A stretch of DNA of 64,000 nt, from contig NC_135358.1 in the NCBI RefSeq assembly GCF_051622035.1, positions 15,314,001-15,378,000 on the forward strand, written 5' to 3'. Positions 37,074-49,560 of the stretch are shown here, piece by piece; positions within the stretch are counted from its first letter, which is position 1; each line of letters opens with the position of its first letter. The notes beneath the pieces are model-generated. The model had not been told where the DNA came from, made no database searches, and was given only the letters and a program-made list of their open reading frames with translations. A program made the translations under genes and the position numbers. The stretch comes from Arctopsyche grandis (lineage: Eukaryota; Arthropoda; Insecta; Trichoptera; Hydropsychidae).

Positions 37074-37260
37074 TCCCCATTGAACAAATATTTTCATTAA
37101 TGCACAATATGTGGACCAATGAAACAAACCAATTAAAATAAAAACCTTGTAAATAGGAACATCGAGATGATGCATTTATACCAAATATGTACATGTATAT
37201 ATATATATGTACAACTATAAAATAAGCTGTATACATTTTTTTACAGCCCGAACCCACGTT
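37074..37260 (+). pseudogene. hAT transposase C-terminal relic
   Basis: The plus strand reads EQIFSLMHNMWTNETNQLK, matching the hAT dimerisation region (ERxFS...TxxRNxL). Stops follow soon after, and no terminal inverted repeats were found nearby. It is a decayed fragment. Confidence 0.6.
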
Positions 37261-37301
37261 ATTAAAAAAAGTTAATTCTTGTGAAAAATATCAAAATTTA
37301 T

Positions 37302-37691
37302 GTCATTTATTTATTTTTTTATTTTTACATACAATATACCAGGAAGGCCTTACAGGTAAATCCCAATGCGCCTTCCTGGCCAATTACAAATGCAGCATTT
37401 TTATAACAAGTCGTTGAATTACGAGACACTGAAAAACTCGCAAATTAACGAGACATCTATGAATTGTACATACATTTTATTTTACATCAATCATACTTCA
37501 AATAGTGGTGACATAGTAGGTAGGAAGGATTTTTAGCCAATTTTTTTTCCGGGAACCGTTTCAACAATGAAATCAGAGATAATTGGCAAATACTCTGAAA
37601 AATTCATTTTCATTCGAGGCCCGGTCCCAGGGATCGAACCCGGCGCCTCTGGACGCTAAGCAGAAGCTTAACGACCGAGCTATGCTGCTGG
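37302..37691 (-). mobile_element. Best-preserved full-length tRNA-derived SINE (reversed)
   Basis: The minus-strand head CCAGCAGCATAGCTCGGTCG gives the A box and CGGGTTCGATCCCTGGG the B box, i.e. an internal Pol III promoter. The body follows, then a tail hairpin with perfect 10-base arms (CCAGGAAGGC at 37339-37348 and GCCTTCCTGG at 37370-37379), then an AT-rich A/T tail. About 390 bases. Confidence 0.8.
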
Positions 37692-38340
37692 CATAGTAAT
37701 AGCACATTTAAATTTCAATGATGAATAGTAAACATGATTGTTTAAAATTCTAAATTTTCTTTATGGCCACCGTACATATGGGCAACCTTATCATTCAACA
37801 CATTAAATTTAATTCAATGTGTTGAATGATAATGTTGCAATAAACACACGTTGCGAATTTAAATTTACTACTTGTCAATTCGTATTTTTTCATGTGAATC
37901 GAACTTGGTTTTCCTCGATTTAAAATTTGGCCTTGGTACATCTTCCAATTTTAAAATGTTTCAAAGATTGTATATTTATTTGAATATATTCAAGTTTACC
38001 AAATTCACGGTAAACTTGGTACGGTCTCATATTCAATTGATAAATCAACGAATTGCAAAATTATAATTAATTTAAAGAACATGTACATACAATATTGGTG
38101 CAAATTGTTATATTTTCTTTTACATTAATCACAAGAAAAAGCTCATGTAAAGGATAGGAAAAAGGAGGATTAAAATTTTAAGTAAGCAATTAAGACATGG
38201 ATTACTTATCTACATATGTGGATTAAAGTTAATTGAATCTCACACTTTTGTATACATACAGCCTCATACATATGTATGTATGTATGTAGTTATAATCATA
38301 AAAAAGTTGCCTACCCCTGCCATGACATGATATTACTTAC

Positions 38341-38440
38341 CATTAAAATAATTTCGCAAGCATACAATAGCGAACGAGACCATTATGACTATTGATGACT
38401 GCGATTTGGAAATTTTTGTTGCGATATTCCATATTGTCAT
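38341..38440 (-). CDS. Candidate first exon encoding a signal peptide
   Basis: ATG at 38440 opens 33 codons and ends at a strong donor G|GTAAGT. The peptide has a basic N-region and a hydrophobic core (SSIVIMVSFAIVCL) before RNYFN, as in a signal peptide or anchor. It leaves in phase 1. No downstream exon was identified, so this may be the remote first exon of a large gene or a chance match. Confidence 0.28.
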
Positions 38441-38777
38441 TGAAGCATTCTTAATTCTAATAACTATGGTTTATTATCATGTCAGTTCATATAAAGAATG
38501 AATCAAAATGCTTACTTCACAAACGTACCTATACATACTTTTTATTTATAAATCAATTATTAAAGAGTCTTTTATAAGAAAGCACTTTTGGTCCAATGAT
38601 TCAGTAAATATTAAGTTTCATCACATGCATTGAATGATTCACTTTTAAATATCTACATCTTCATACATCCATACATTCGAGGGCATTTTTGTGTAATATT
38701 TTAACTGATAGGAGTTTGTAATACATAAAATATCATTCATCGAATACGTACAAATATTTAACCGGTAATTTTTGTAG

Positions 38778-38964
38778 TCGTGATAGGCCATTATACGATA
38801 CTTGTGTTACCGTTTCTTACGATCCGGTGAAAGCCTCCCGGATAGATGAAGATGAGACATGTAATTTACTCGGACATGACCAACAACAGTGCTTCTCAAA
38901 TCGTGATGGCGCTATTTCGATTCGTAACTATAGCGACAACTCACTTAATAATAAAACGATGTGA
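38778..38964 (+). CDS. Candidate 3'-terminal exon of an unrecognised gene
   Basis: Acceptor TAATTTTTGTAG, then 61 codons open in one plus frame up to TGA, while the three minus frames are closed. The peptide is charged and polar (for example YDPVKASRIDEDETCNLLGH) and ends NNKTM. AATAAA follows about 65 bases later. It enters in phase 2. The family is not recognised, and no upstream partner in the right phase was proven. Confidence 0.3.
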
Positions 38965-39949
38965 AAATTTGATTCGCAGTTATGACATTTAAGAAAAAAG
39001 TGAACAATACTATCTGGTTTGGGTATCTCAATAAAAAATATTACACATAGGGATACCTACGCACGTAACTCATTGTTCTGAGATGCGTTGATGCCACGGG
39101 TTTCATCCGATGTACCAATTTGTTTCTTTCCGTCACAAAACAGCCACTCAACGAATGGTTAATTAAAGGAAATACTGGCAAAGCGCAAGATTATACAACA
39201 ACCTGCAATCACCGAATAAATGGTTGAATAACGAAAGTACACATATGTATGTATGTATGTTATATCCATCCGGTGAAAAAAATCAGCATTGTTTCCGCTT
39301 CATGCGACATAATGTGTATGAATAAATTTCAAATATTGATGTTATAAAGAAATTGGTTAAATCCGTGACTAATTTCTGCAGTCTTCTGAATATTCAGTTT
39401 TTAATAAAGTTTTTTATATGTACTTATGTATAATATATAACAATAATAATCATTAAAGCGCGTATTAGTTTTGATTATCGCATTCTTAAATTTTTATTTT
39501 ATCTCTGATAATCAACGTAACGAAGAAAATGTAAAAAAAAAATTTACAGCCGTATAATATTTGCAAAAATTTCTCCTCATACTCCGCAGTCAATAGGTCA
39601 ACAAATTTTAATTAAAAAATATAACCCCTGATTTACGTTTGATTTATATTTACATATTGGCGTTTTATAACGTATCAAAATCGCAATTCTCAAATGGACG
39701 TTTTATTTTAATATTAGTGGATAGTAACAATTAAATTATTCATTTGCCGGTCGTTAAATATGCCTTGCTAATTAATTATAAAAAAATATTATTGGCTTTA
39801 TCCGTTTATTTTGAATTATTTATGTAGATACTATTTCTAAGCCGTGGATTGGTCAAAGTATGAGGATTAAAAATGCAAAAAATAATGAAAAAGTAAGTAA
39901 GGGAAATACATATGCAGATAAGAAATATATATGTATTTCTAAAAGTATG

Positions 39950-40235
39950 TATATATTTTTATTAATTTTATTTTCATATTTGTAGATATATACCAGGAAG
40001 GTCTAACAGGTAAATCCCAATGCGCCTTCCTACAAAATTAAGTACTAACATTGCAGAATTTTTTATTACATAAATCGCTGTATTTCGAGAGGCTGAATAA
40101 CACGAAATTAACAATGAATTAATAAATGAATCCATCCATAGAAACATCTATGGATTTAGACTTGTACATAAATTTTTATATATTGTACATAAATTAAATT
40201 CAGATATTTCTGACATAGCGGGAATGATCGTTTTT
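39950..40235 (-). mobile_element. tRNA-derived SINE copy lacking the tRNA head (reversed)
   Basis: Keeps the tail segment CCAGGAAGGTCTAACAGG and TCCCAATGCGCCTTCCT and part of the body with TTTCGAGAGGCTGAATAACA. The tail hairpin is slightly mismatched. Confidence 0.6.
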
Positions 40236-40384
40236 GCCAATTTGATATGTACATACATACATACATATGTATGCATAATATTTATGACTAAAGCACATAG
40301 CTGACAGAGAGGAGCTAGTGAAGGAGCTAGTGTTAGATAGATTTTTACATGTAAAAAACCCGCTAGTGTGCCTTATCTACATAC

Positions 40385-40640
40385 ATATGTCATCGCGATC
40401 CTTGGCAAAACTCACCCTCCAAAGTGTTTTCGGTAATATTTCATCCTTGTATTGATATAGGTCGACATTGATCGATAACAGTGATTCCCATATTTGAAGA
40501 AATGTAATAAAAACTTGTCAAAATAATAAGATCGTACGAATTAATAATGACATGAAGAACGGCTATTACAGCTGGAGTGTACCTAAGCGTGCCATGCCGT
40601 AATTTTGAGAGTGTTCTTACCACGAGTTGGGATATATGAC
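40385..40640 (+). repeat. Dispersed repeat family A, copy 2
   Basis: Matches the reverse of 1490-1735 (CATCGCGATCCTTGGCAAAA, AAGTGTTTTCGGTAATATTT) and 50510-50745 (TAAGATCGTACGAATTAA, GTGCCATGCCGTA). Non-coding. Confidence 0.65.
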
Positions 40641-42223
40641 GCTAAATTCTAAAAGTAAAATATAATAGCCCAGAATAGAGTGGAACGAAAGCATGTCGGA
40701 TTTAGCAGTATGTACACATGCATACATATGTATGTATGTAAATGACACGTGGTTGATAATAATAACGATATTAGAATATGATGAAACGAATTAGAGATGT
40801 TTGAAATCTTAATGATACACAGAGATAGCAGTCTAAAAATTAATTAAAAACATTGTAGAAACACATTCGAGTAGGTAAATATATCTAAAGCAAAATTTAT
40901 TTATAAATTATCATCGGAATATACAAATATTGATTCAATACAAACGTTCAATTAGCACGATAATGCAAAAAAGTTAATTCACAAAAATGTGCAAAACGTT
41001 ATATGAATATTAACTTTCTATTCATTATGAAAATTCACAATACCAAAATATGTAGTGCAAATAGGTATTTTGAAATATATGAAAGTGTTAACATCTCTTC
41101 CGATCACTTTTAATCGGTACCTCGTACTGTTGGTTGAATTCATTCTGTCTTAAAATATATGTAGTTGTTAAGACGAGCTTAATTATTTTCTCCTTAATTG
41201 ATTTTTTAAATCTGACTATTCAATTAACTCCATAACTCGCTTGAGTATACATTTATCTAATGTGAAATGTTTTATCTACGACGATTTAGAAATGCCGGTA
41301 CATCGATGGTCAAGTCATGTCAATTGTACCGTAACCAAAGGTCGAAGAAAGTAACATTGATTTTTTTCTTTCCTTTTATTTTACAAAATAGAAATGGGAA
41401 AAGGCGAATGAATCCCTCGATTATAATTCGCTTGAATCGCAAGCGCTTTATTATTTAAAAATATTCCCAAAAGATGCGGTAGCGGAAGTAATCTGCTCTC
41501 TCACTTCCTGTACGACACACGTGTAGAGATTCTGCACATTGTCTCCGACCAAGATTGACTTTCATCATCGCTCTGCTGACTGTTGCGTATGAATATAACA
41601 TGAAACATTGCCATTGTTGAAACGCATTGTTAGTCATATTTGTCTAAACTTTCAGAAATATGTATATAAGTATCATAACATTTAAAAAAAAATTTTTTTT
41701 TAATATTTTTACCCACTCTTCAATGCGAAGGAAAAACTGAAAATAATTTTCACAGTACATGTCTGATCAAGTCAAATTGAAATATCTGTAAATACGATTG
41801 TGTATGATTCATTATATGCATTAATACATTGTATATGTACTACCTACATACATATATCAAAATTATGTCTCAATCAGTGATAGACCACTGCTTACCAAAA
41901 ATTCGAAAACAAGGCTTAGGATTATGCGAATTGCGTGCCTTGAATAAGCGGTTTTCGATAGAAATCGCCTTTCCAAATTTCGCCTGTGGTGATGTTTCAG
42001 GGATTTTACTAAATTTTGGAGCGTACGTACAACTATAAAAATCGATAAAATTTCATTGGTATAATCTTACCCTCTGGCGCGTAGAAATATTTTGCTCAAG
42101 TCATTCATATTACATATATGTATGTACATACATCAGATTACCGTCTCCGTTGATCGATTTTTGGTGATATGTGTATATTTAATTAATTATTAGATATTAT
42201 TTAATTTTTTTATTATATATTAA

Positions 42224-42853
42224 CAGGCCCGGCCCGAAGGTATATGACGCCCCTAGGCAGATTGGTTTTCAGCCCCCCCCCCTCCCCTTTATTTTTTTAA
42301 GCAATAATTTTTTTTTAAATTGTTGAAGAAAATCATATTAAGAAAAAAACATCTATCTCAAAACAAATATATCTCTGATGTAAAATTAAAATAGATATAG
42401 CTAAAATATACATACAATAAAATCTGTTTTGAATAATGAATTCAAATGTGAAAAATCAAAAAAAATTATTTATATACATATGTATATTTGAAATTAAAAT
42501 CGACCAAGCAGGGGCCATAGTACTCATGGCACACCTCTTGGATCCGCTTATGTTCAGCAGTATTTTATTAAAATACCATTCCAAGTAACCGATTGTATTG
42601 ACGATTTATTTTGATAAGTTTTATTTATTTGTCGTTGATATTTGATAGTCGACTTCCTGCGTTCTTCGTAAATTATAGTATTTACAGTCAGTATTGTTAC
42701 TTCGAGCAGAAAAATTAAATTGAAAATAAAATATTTTACAAGTTCAAAGAAAGCAAATTGCTATATTTATTTCTTCAATTTTATAATAAAAAATAAAAAA
42801 TGCAGGCGCCCCTTGGCATGTGCCTAGTCTCCTACGCCTTTGTGCCAGTCCTG
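42224..42853 (+). mobile_element. hAT-like element, family CAGGGCCGGCCC, copy 1
   Basis: The left end CAGGCCCGGCCCGAAGG and the reverse of the right end CAGGACTGGCACAAAGG are imperfect inverted repeats. Flanking octamers TATATTAA and TTTATTAC match at 6 of 8. There is no transposase. The right half is homologous, in reverse, to 61501-61790. Confidence 0.65.
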
Positions 42854-45800
42854 TTTATTACCATAATATACTATTTTAGTAAATGCACCTAAAATCAAAG
42901 CATCTGTATCTGTCCAAATATATTCTGACTTAAAATTGCCGCACAGTAGTCAATGAAATTCAAACCATTTATTTTGCAACCAACATCCCCTTTTCAAAAT
43001 AAAGATCAATCATTCCATAGTATGGTTAAGAAAGACCACAGTCGGATTTTTCTTTCAGAAAGTGTCTTTCATTTGGATAAACCATTAGATTACTGTACAA
43101 AAAAAACTCTCCTATAAATCGTTTAATTTCGAATTTCTGACATGATAAGTTTATCAATCGCAAAATTTCATCGTCAATTAAAATGCGTGGAATTTCAGCG
43201 GCGATTAATTTGCATAAACTGCGCTTTCCTCAAATTCCCATGCGCCCGAATGCGATAAATCTTTGAGCAGCATCAACAGACGACAGTTTGAGAGAAAAGT
43301 GTTAGGAAAAATACGCGTGGGAACGGATTGCGGAAAGCAAAGCCTCTGCCGGCCGACAGACATGCAATTATTTACATAAATGCGCGAAATTTTTCGCTAT
43401 CTCTCGGCAATTTTGCGGCGAGGTAAGATTTGATACGGTGACCCAGAAGTTGCCGACTCTGTTGCGACTCGTCTTTTCTAGTTGCGCAATCGGTTCATTG
43501 TGAACGTGGACAATGCTTTTATTTATATGCACATACACAAATACACTCTTGTTCACATGCACATTTTTTTGCACAGGCGATCTTGTAATTACCAATTAAA
43601 ACGAATCGATTTGTATTTCGTGATACGTATGTAGGTATGTAGTCTTAAACTCAACGGCCATTTAGTGTATAACCGGTGGATTTGACATAATCGATGTCAG
43701 ATACATAGGTCATTTACGATGTGACTTTCACTGATTGCACGGTTTAATATGGTTCGTACGATTCATTCGGATCTCACGCTCGTCTCCTCTTTCCATATTT
43801 TTCAATTAAGATACAGGTTTTCCATTTTGTTAATAGTCACAGTATAGTTAAATGTGATTCGATTCCCGATGAGGTGTATGACTCATTTGGATTTTCATAT
43901 ATCTATGTAGATTCCATGGATGTTAAGGATTCCAAAAAAAACCTTTTGACACTATTGGTATTACCGAAAAATCCACAATGTCGATAGTACCGGTATTTGT
44001 AATAATTGATTTATTTTTGCAATTTGTGTAATAAAATTTAATTAATTACCAATAAAATAATAATTAATTCACTGTAGGCTAAACATTATTTAATTTAAGA
44101 CTTTTCTTATTGTGCTAAAAAATCCGCTAGCCACTATGCTGGACTCCAAGCATCCAGATAAAATTTTGTGTTTTAAGTTAAAATATTGCAAAATCTGCGA
44201 GATTAATTATTGTAATTATACATAGGATACAATAAAAATCATTTTATCGTGGATTAAACGTCGAATAATATAAAATAAGTGATAGAAATGAAAAAACGAG
44301 GTCTGAAGCAGAGCTGTCATTCCAAGGCGGATATCATTCTCACACTGGCCGTTAAGCACGGTACATACTGAATTCCCCCTCTCTCTTGTATCAGTGAGGC
44401 ACGTGTACAAGGGACTTCCCGCGAAAATAATTATTTCTGTTGATATTGATCAATGTTTTTATTCCGTAATGGAGTGATTCAAATCATAAAGGTTTTGATG
44501 AGGTATGCATAAAATATGAAAACCCTGCATTCAGTATTTTTGAAGAAACAAAACAAAATAAAAGTCCTGGACACTCGCTATCCATCACAGTGCCACAAGT
44601 GTTAATCAATTACTTTATAAATTACAAAATAATGCATTGAGTCCTTCTACACCACGCGAATCACCGATCAGCGAGTGTCAAAAAAAAGTAAATAATTTTT
44701 TGCGTGCTCCTTGAATTTTTGCGTGGAAGGGATGGTTTGGCTTTCAAATATTATATATGCAGTCAAATAACTGTTAAGAAAAAAAATAGGTTTCTGGAAG
44801 GCATACTTTATTTTTGATTTTAAATTTATGATGCGCTTAGCGGCTCCTTTGAATAGCAGGTCAAAAGGATGTTGAGTGTTCATTGGTGACTCATTCTTTG
44901 ACTAATCTATACAAACTAGCCGATACGACGTTTTATTTTAATTTAAAAATAATCAACTAACATAAAATAAATATTATTTTACCACCGGTAGTCTATTTTG
45001 TACTATCAGTAATACCGGTAGTCGAGTTTTGACCAAACACTGGTAGAATCCTTTTCAGTAGTACCGGTATTGGAATCCCTAACTATGGTATAGTACTTAT
45101 TTTTATACGCTATAATTGATTTATTATACATTTTTTCTATCTTTCACATTTGAAAGGCAATTATAAATTATTAATATAAGAACCGTATACACGTTAAATG
45201 TAGCAGACACATTCTCAGAAATTAAAAAGCTAGGAAAACATTAACGATGAGTACAACGTTTGTTTTATTACTTTATTTTTGTAGTTATTGATGCAACAAA
45301 GTGAAAAGAATAATTGTTCGAATGACTTAAATTTCAAAATGTACGTAGCCTTTATAATATAATAAGTACCTAATAAGCTATAAAAGTAAGCATTGAATGT
45401 TCTTTGAGCAATTATCGTTCAATTGCTCAGAAAATTTAACTATAGTTTACTGGTACACAGAGTTGAATAGTTATAACAGTTTCGCATTTGAACCATTGGA
45501 TAATCATGGCTAGAGCGGTGAAAGTCATCCTGGGTCAACCCGGTAAGAAGAAGCACCCGGTACGACAAAGACAACATTCAACTTTCGATTCTGCGCATAA
45601 TTGTGGGCCTAACGATGCCATCGAAGATCGACCAGTTGGGCCACTTTCGAAGTTGCCGATTCGAAAAATGTAACATTAGGTAGACATTGTTTTGGAGACG
45701 ATGGTCAAGACTCAAGTTACTTTCACTGAGAATTACAGTAATTCGCGACAACTTGTATGTAGAGGTCGCAGCACAATGGACCGAATATTTGAATTCAAAT

Positions 45801-46689
45801 AGCAGAAAAGTCGCAAAGTGGTTACCTAATATTTTAATATGATAGTAACGAAGCAGAACTGTCTGAAGATAATCTAAAACGTATTCGTATTCGTGTATAA
45901 AAATCATTAGAGAAGTAAAGAAAATAATAAGCAGGTCATTAGGAAAACCGCTCCAGGTTGTAAATGCATCCATTTTAACCTCTTTCACCCGCATTTATTA
46001 TATTGTATTTAATTGCAGCAACAATAGATTAAGAGTGGTGGATGTATGAGCTATTTTATAATTGCCAATTTCCTTTCGTACACTTTTTTTCACGTTAGAA
46101 ACTGTTTTGCAAGACAAAAGGTGGAGATTGTGCAATCGTTGCAAATACGAAATGGCAAATAAACAAAAATCTAATTCAATTTTCCGTATAAACCAGATAT
46201 GTGGAGTCCGTTCAAAATTTACTCCGACTCCAGCTTGAACGATTTTAGTAAGATCGAATTTTCTTGCCAACGAATAAATTTTTTAGAAATAAATTATAAC
46301 GATTTTCAAAATATAAAAAATTATTTATTTAGGAATTTAAAAAATCACTAAAGATTTACATGTTACCCAATTTATTGAATTATTGGTAATTAAATAAAGG
46401 AAAAGTACGTAGATTAATAATATATGTGTATGTATTACATACACAAATAAATCAATGAGAAAAAAAAAGATAAAATGAAAAATTATAAAAAAAAAGCATG
46501 AAACGGACGAAATAATCGGTTTTTGAAATAACATATCAAAACACGCACAATTCAACCATTTAATTTATAATGTAATTTAAATTTATGATTTTTATAATGC
46601 AATTATTAAATTAAAATTTATTAATGGATTTACTTCAATAAAATTGGAGACTCACACCGTAATTAATTAAAGAAAATATTAAAAAAGTG

Positions 46690-46741
46690 TCGGTTGATTT
46701 TTTATGACTCCGTTTGAAATGTTCCGACTCTACAGCCCTGG
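46690..46741 (-). mobile_element. Terminal segment of a DNA transposon (CAGGGCTGTAGAGTCGG)
   Basis: The minus strand from 46741 reads CAGGGCTGTAGAGTCGG and continues into AAACGGAGTCA, the form of an inverted terminal repeat seen in insect DNA elements. A related GGAGTCGGAGTAAATTTTGA stretch lies near 46240 on the minus strand and may be the other side, so the element could span about 46200-46741. Confidence 0.4.
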
Positions 46742-48033
46742 TATAAAAATTTGATTGATAAACTGTGGTATTTTTACATACCTCTTTTATTAGTTTTGAT
46801 TTTGTGTTGGTTTAAAAAAAAATGGAATTCCCCGAATACCCACTTCATATTAATAGTGTCATAACAAATATGTATTTACTCTTAAATGACTCTTGAGAAT
46901 AAATCATTGCTCAATTCAAATTTAAGCACTTACGCATGTTCCATTAATAGTTTGACTGTCTAAAAGCTTGCGTTCAATCAAATTTGAAATACTATTACGG
47001 AAATATTAAAACATATTAGTCAAATAGTCACGAAGAGCTTTAAATACGATAAATAAGTGTGACTATGACGAATGTAAAAAAAAAATCATGTGATTATAAC
47101 AATAATTCAAGAATGAATACATAGAAGAGTGAGTGCATCGTCCTCAGTTCTTCAAGGTTGTTGAAAATATCACATGTATTCAAATTGCAAAATTTTTAAA
47201 TCGCTGAAGAAGGCGTCAACATAACGACATCTGTGAAATGTTTTTCAACAAAATTTATAAATATCAAAAGTCCCGTTCGCTAACAAAATTAATTTAATCT
47301 ATGGACTAGATTCAGATTTTCTATTATGTATATATCATACATATGTATTTTATGTAAATTTTCTTTTGTTTATATGTATCATATGTATGTATATGCATAC
47401 ATAATGTCAACAAAGTTACGAAATAACCAACCGTCAACTCGTTTTCTTTGAGATTACTAAAAAAATGTCAATCGTCTCCGAACGACCTTTTAAATACGCA
47501 AGGTCGCCGGTGGATAAGCAACGTGTGCACTTTAATAAAGATGCATTTCGATGCACCAGTATTACTGGTTTTTGGAAAGATGCATCTGCATCCTAGACAT
47601 TTCGAAAACGAAAGACGACTGGTCAAATTCAGGTCACACACACATGACTTAACGCTCGTAATAAAAATGTTACTTGGTCATCAGCGATTGTCCCTGTTGA
47701 TGCTTTTTTTTGTTTTTAATGGTTTTTTATTAAAAATTGAAACGAAGATGTGCAACAGATGAAGGACGTCTTCAAATCCAGTACACCGTCTTGATGATGA
47801 CATATGTATGTATGTACATATGTTCGTGATTCGAGTATTTTTTCACGAGAATGTATACCACACCGTATGTTAAAAAATTGTATCTACTTATCTACATACA
47901 TACATATATACAGTTTTCAAGGTACTCCATTTTCATTTTAAAACACAGCATTTTTTAAGAGAAATATCATTTTGTCAGAATGAATTTCTCAATCTGGATA
48001 TACATACATACATATATGTATGTATAACGATGC

Positions 48034-48394
48034 GGTGCAAACGATCGACAAGCGCCAGACAGACTGAACCACAGATTAACGACACGTGTACCTTATGCGT
48101 GCGCACTGCTCGCACTTACACTATGCAAATTCTACCCGAAGTCCCGACATACGTACCCTGTATATGTTATGTGCTTCTGATACTTTAGTTCCGAATTTTG
48201 CCTTATTAAACTCGCCAGAAAGATCCAACTCAATTTTAATAATTACCATTTTAATAATTGCATCCGTGCACATCGAAAGGTTACTCTTCATCTGATGTGC
48301 AATCTATCATTCGTGAAGTCGAGAATTGAGTTTAAAGCAGCCATCCAGTTTATCTGTGGTGCAGTCTGTCGGGCGCTTGTCGATCGTTTGCACC
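48034..48394. mobile_element. MITE with about 50-bp terminal inverted repeats
   Basis: The left arm GGTGCAAACGATCGACAAGC (48034 onward) and the right arm (ending GCTTGTCGATCGTTTGCACC at 48394) pair over roughly 50 bases with only a few mismatches. The 260-base interior is non-coding. No target duplication was resolved. It sits only 13 bases before the duplicated octamer of the hAT element at 48416. Confidence 0.75.
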
Positions 48395-48649
48395 AAACCC
48401 ATGTATACATATAAACAGTGGCGGACTGGGACTGAAATCAGTGCATGCCAGGAGTCAAAGGGGGCCCCCCCAGGGTTAAAAAATTTTGTCCCCCCCCCCA
48501 TATAACAAAATTTTCTTCTTTCCACCACGCTAAAAATCAAGGGAAAAAATAAATGAAATTTAAAAAAATGGGAATAAACAAATTTAGGTACAAGAAAAAT
48601 GTCAAAAGCAAAATAGATCCACAAATTTCATTGTACATATGCCTGAGTT

Positions 48650-48860
48650 GTACCTTTGTACCTTTGTACCATTGTACCTGAGTGCGTCAGGTCTGCTAAA
48701 AACATGGATGCATTCCTGCGAGGTGCGAAGAGACACCTCTGTGAGGGACAGTACATATAAGTTAATTATACATTTTAGAGTTAAGTATAATAATTAAGAT
48801 GTATTTTTAAATTAGCTTGATAGCTAAAATATATATAAATAAATAAATAAATAAATATAT
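48650..48860 (+). pseudogene. 5'-truncated LINE 3' end with AAAT tail, nested in the hAT element
   Basis: A short terminal coding stretch (MDAFLRGAKRHLCEGQYI then stop, 48703-48759) is followed by an AT-rich UTR and an AAAT/ATAA repeat at about 48838-48860. This layout is typical of non-LTR retrotransposons. The 5' limit is uncertain. Confidence 0.5.
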
Positions 48861-48941
48861 TTCGTTTTAACCCTTGTCCTGGGTAAATAGAATGCGGCAT
48901 AAAAGCGGCTTTTACTTTCGCTAGAAAACAATCAGGGACGT

Positions 48942-49560
48942 CATTTCAGCTTTTTCTTGGGGGGGGCAGGCAAAGATTGGTCAAATTTTTTTTCAAAAAA
49001 TCTTTTTTAGATCAGAATAAATATAGAAAATATCCTTTACCTTATTGAGTTATAAAATATAAAAAAAAGGAACTTATTTTTGAAAAAGTAATTATAAAAA
49101 AATATTATGTAAAAAGAGAAAAAAGCGCCGCAGGCGAAAATTTTTTTCCACAAATCTTCACATGGTCAACATTAATCGACCATCAAACTGAGTCATCAAA
49201 AAACTATCAATTAACTTAATTTCTACCAACTGTCTTTTCACTTTATCTATGTACATATGTAAGTACGTAATAACAATAGATACATTTTTGTTTTGTTTTT
49301 CTTCAAAGCACATAACAGCGATTATTTTATTAGTTACCCAAAAATAACATATGTACATAAGAAATAAACGTAGCATTCATAGATCCATAGTATCTCATTA
49401 ATCATTAAATTCATAATATTTTCTAAATTCACACTATTCCTTAATTTAGGGGGGCGAGTGCCCCCCTATGGCCCCCCCAAATTAAATTAATTAAATTAAT
49501 AAAATTAATGTTAATCGAAAATCGGGATTTTGGGGAGGGGGCCCCTATCCTATATTTCTA
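48942..49560. mobile_element. Second hAT-like remnant nested in the hAT element
   Basis: Begins CAGGGACGTCATTTCAGC plus a G run, resembling 13015. It contains another G/C-run border near 49448-49485 (GGGGGGCGAGTGCCCCCC). No transposase frame; the exact right end is not resolved. Confidence 0.45.

Larger units (their letters stand above)
29070..38340. other. Gene desert, left part
   Basis: Contains reversed SINEs (31620-31975, 32130-32345, 32650-32850, 37302-37691), a dispersed repeat (35105-35290), a hAT C-terminal relic (37074-37260) and many TACA/TATG microsatellites. A possible internal exon (35384-35451, +) is listed separately. Less AT-rich unique islands lie at 30775-31210, 33740-34030 and 35700-36480. 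A long minus frame (35884-35405) has no recognisable domain. Confidence 0.45.

Noticed and set aside
45578-45994. 138-codon minus frame
   Set aside because: No motif; overlaps a plus-strand frame and resembles chance translation of AT-rich DNA.
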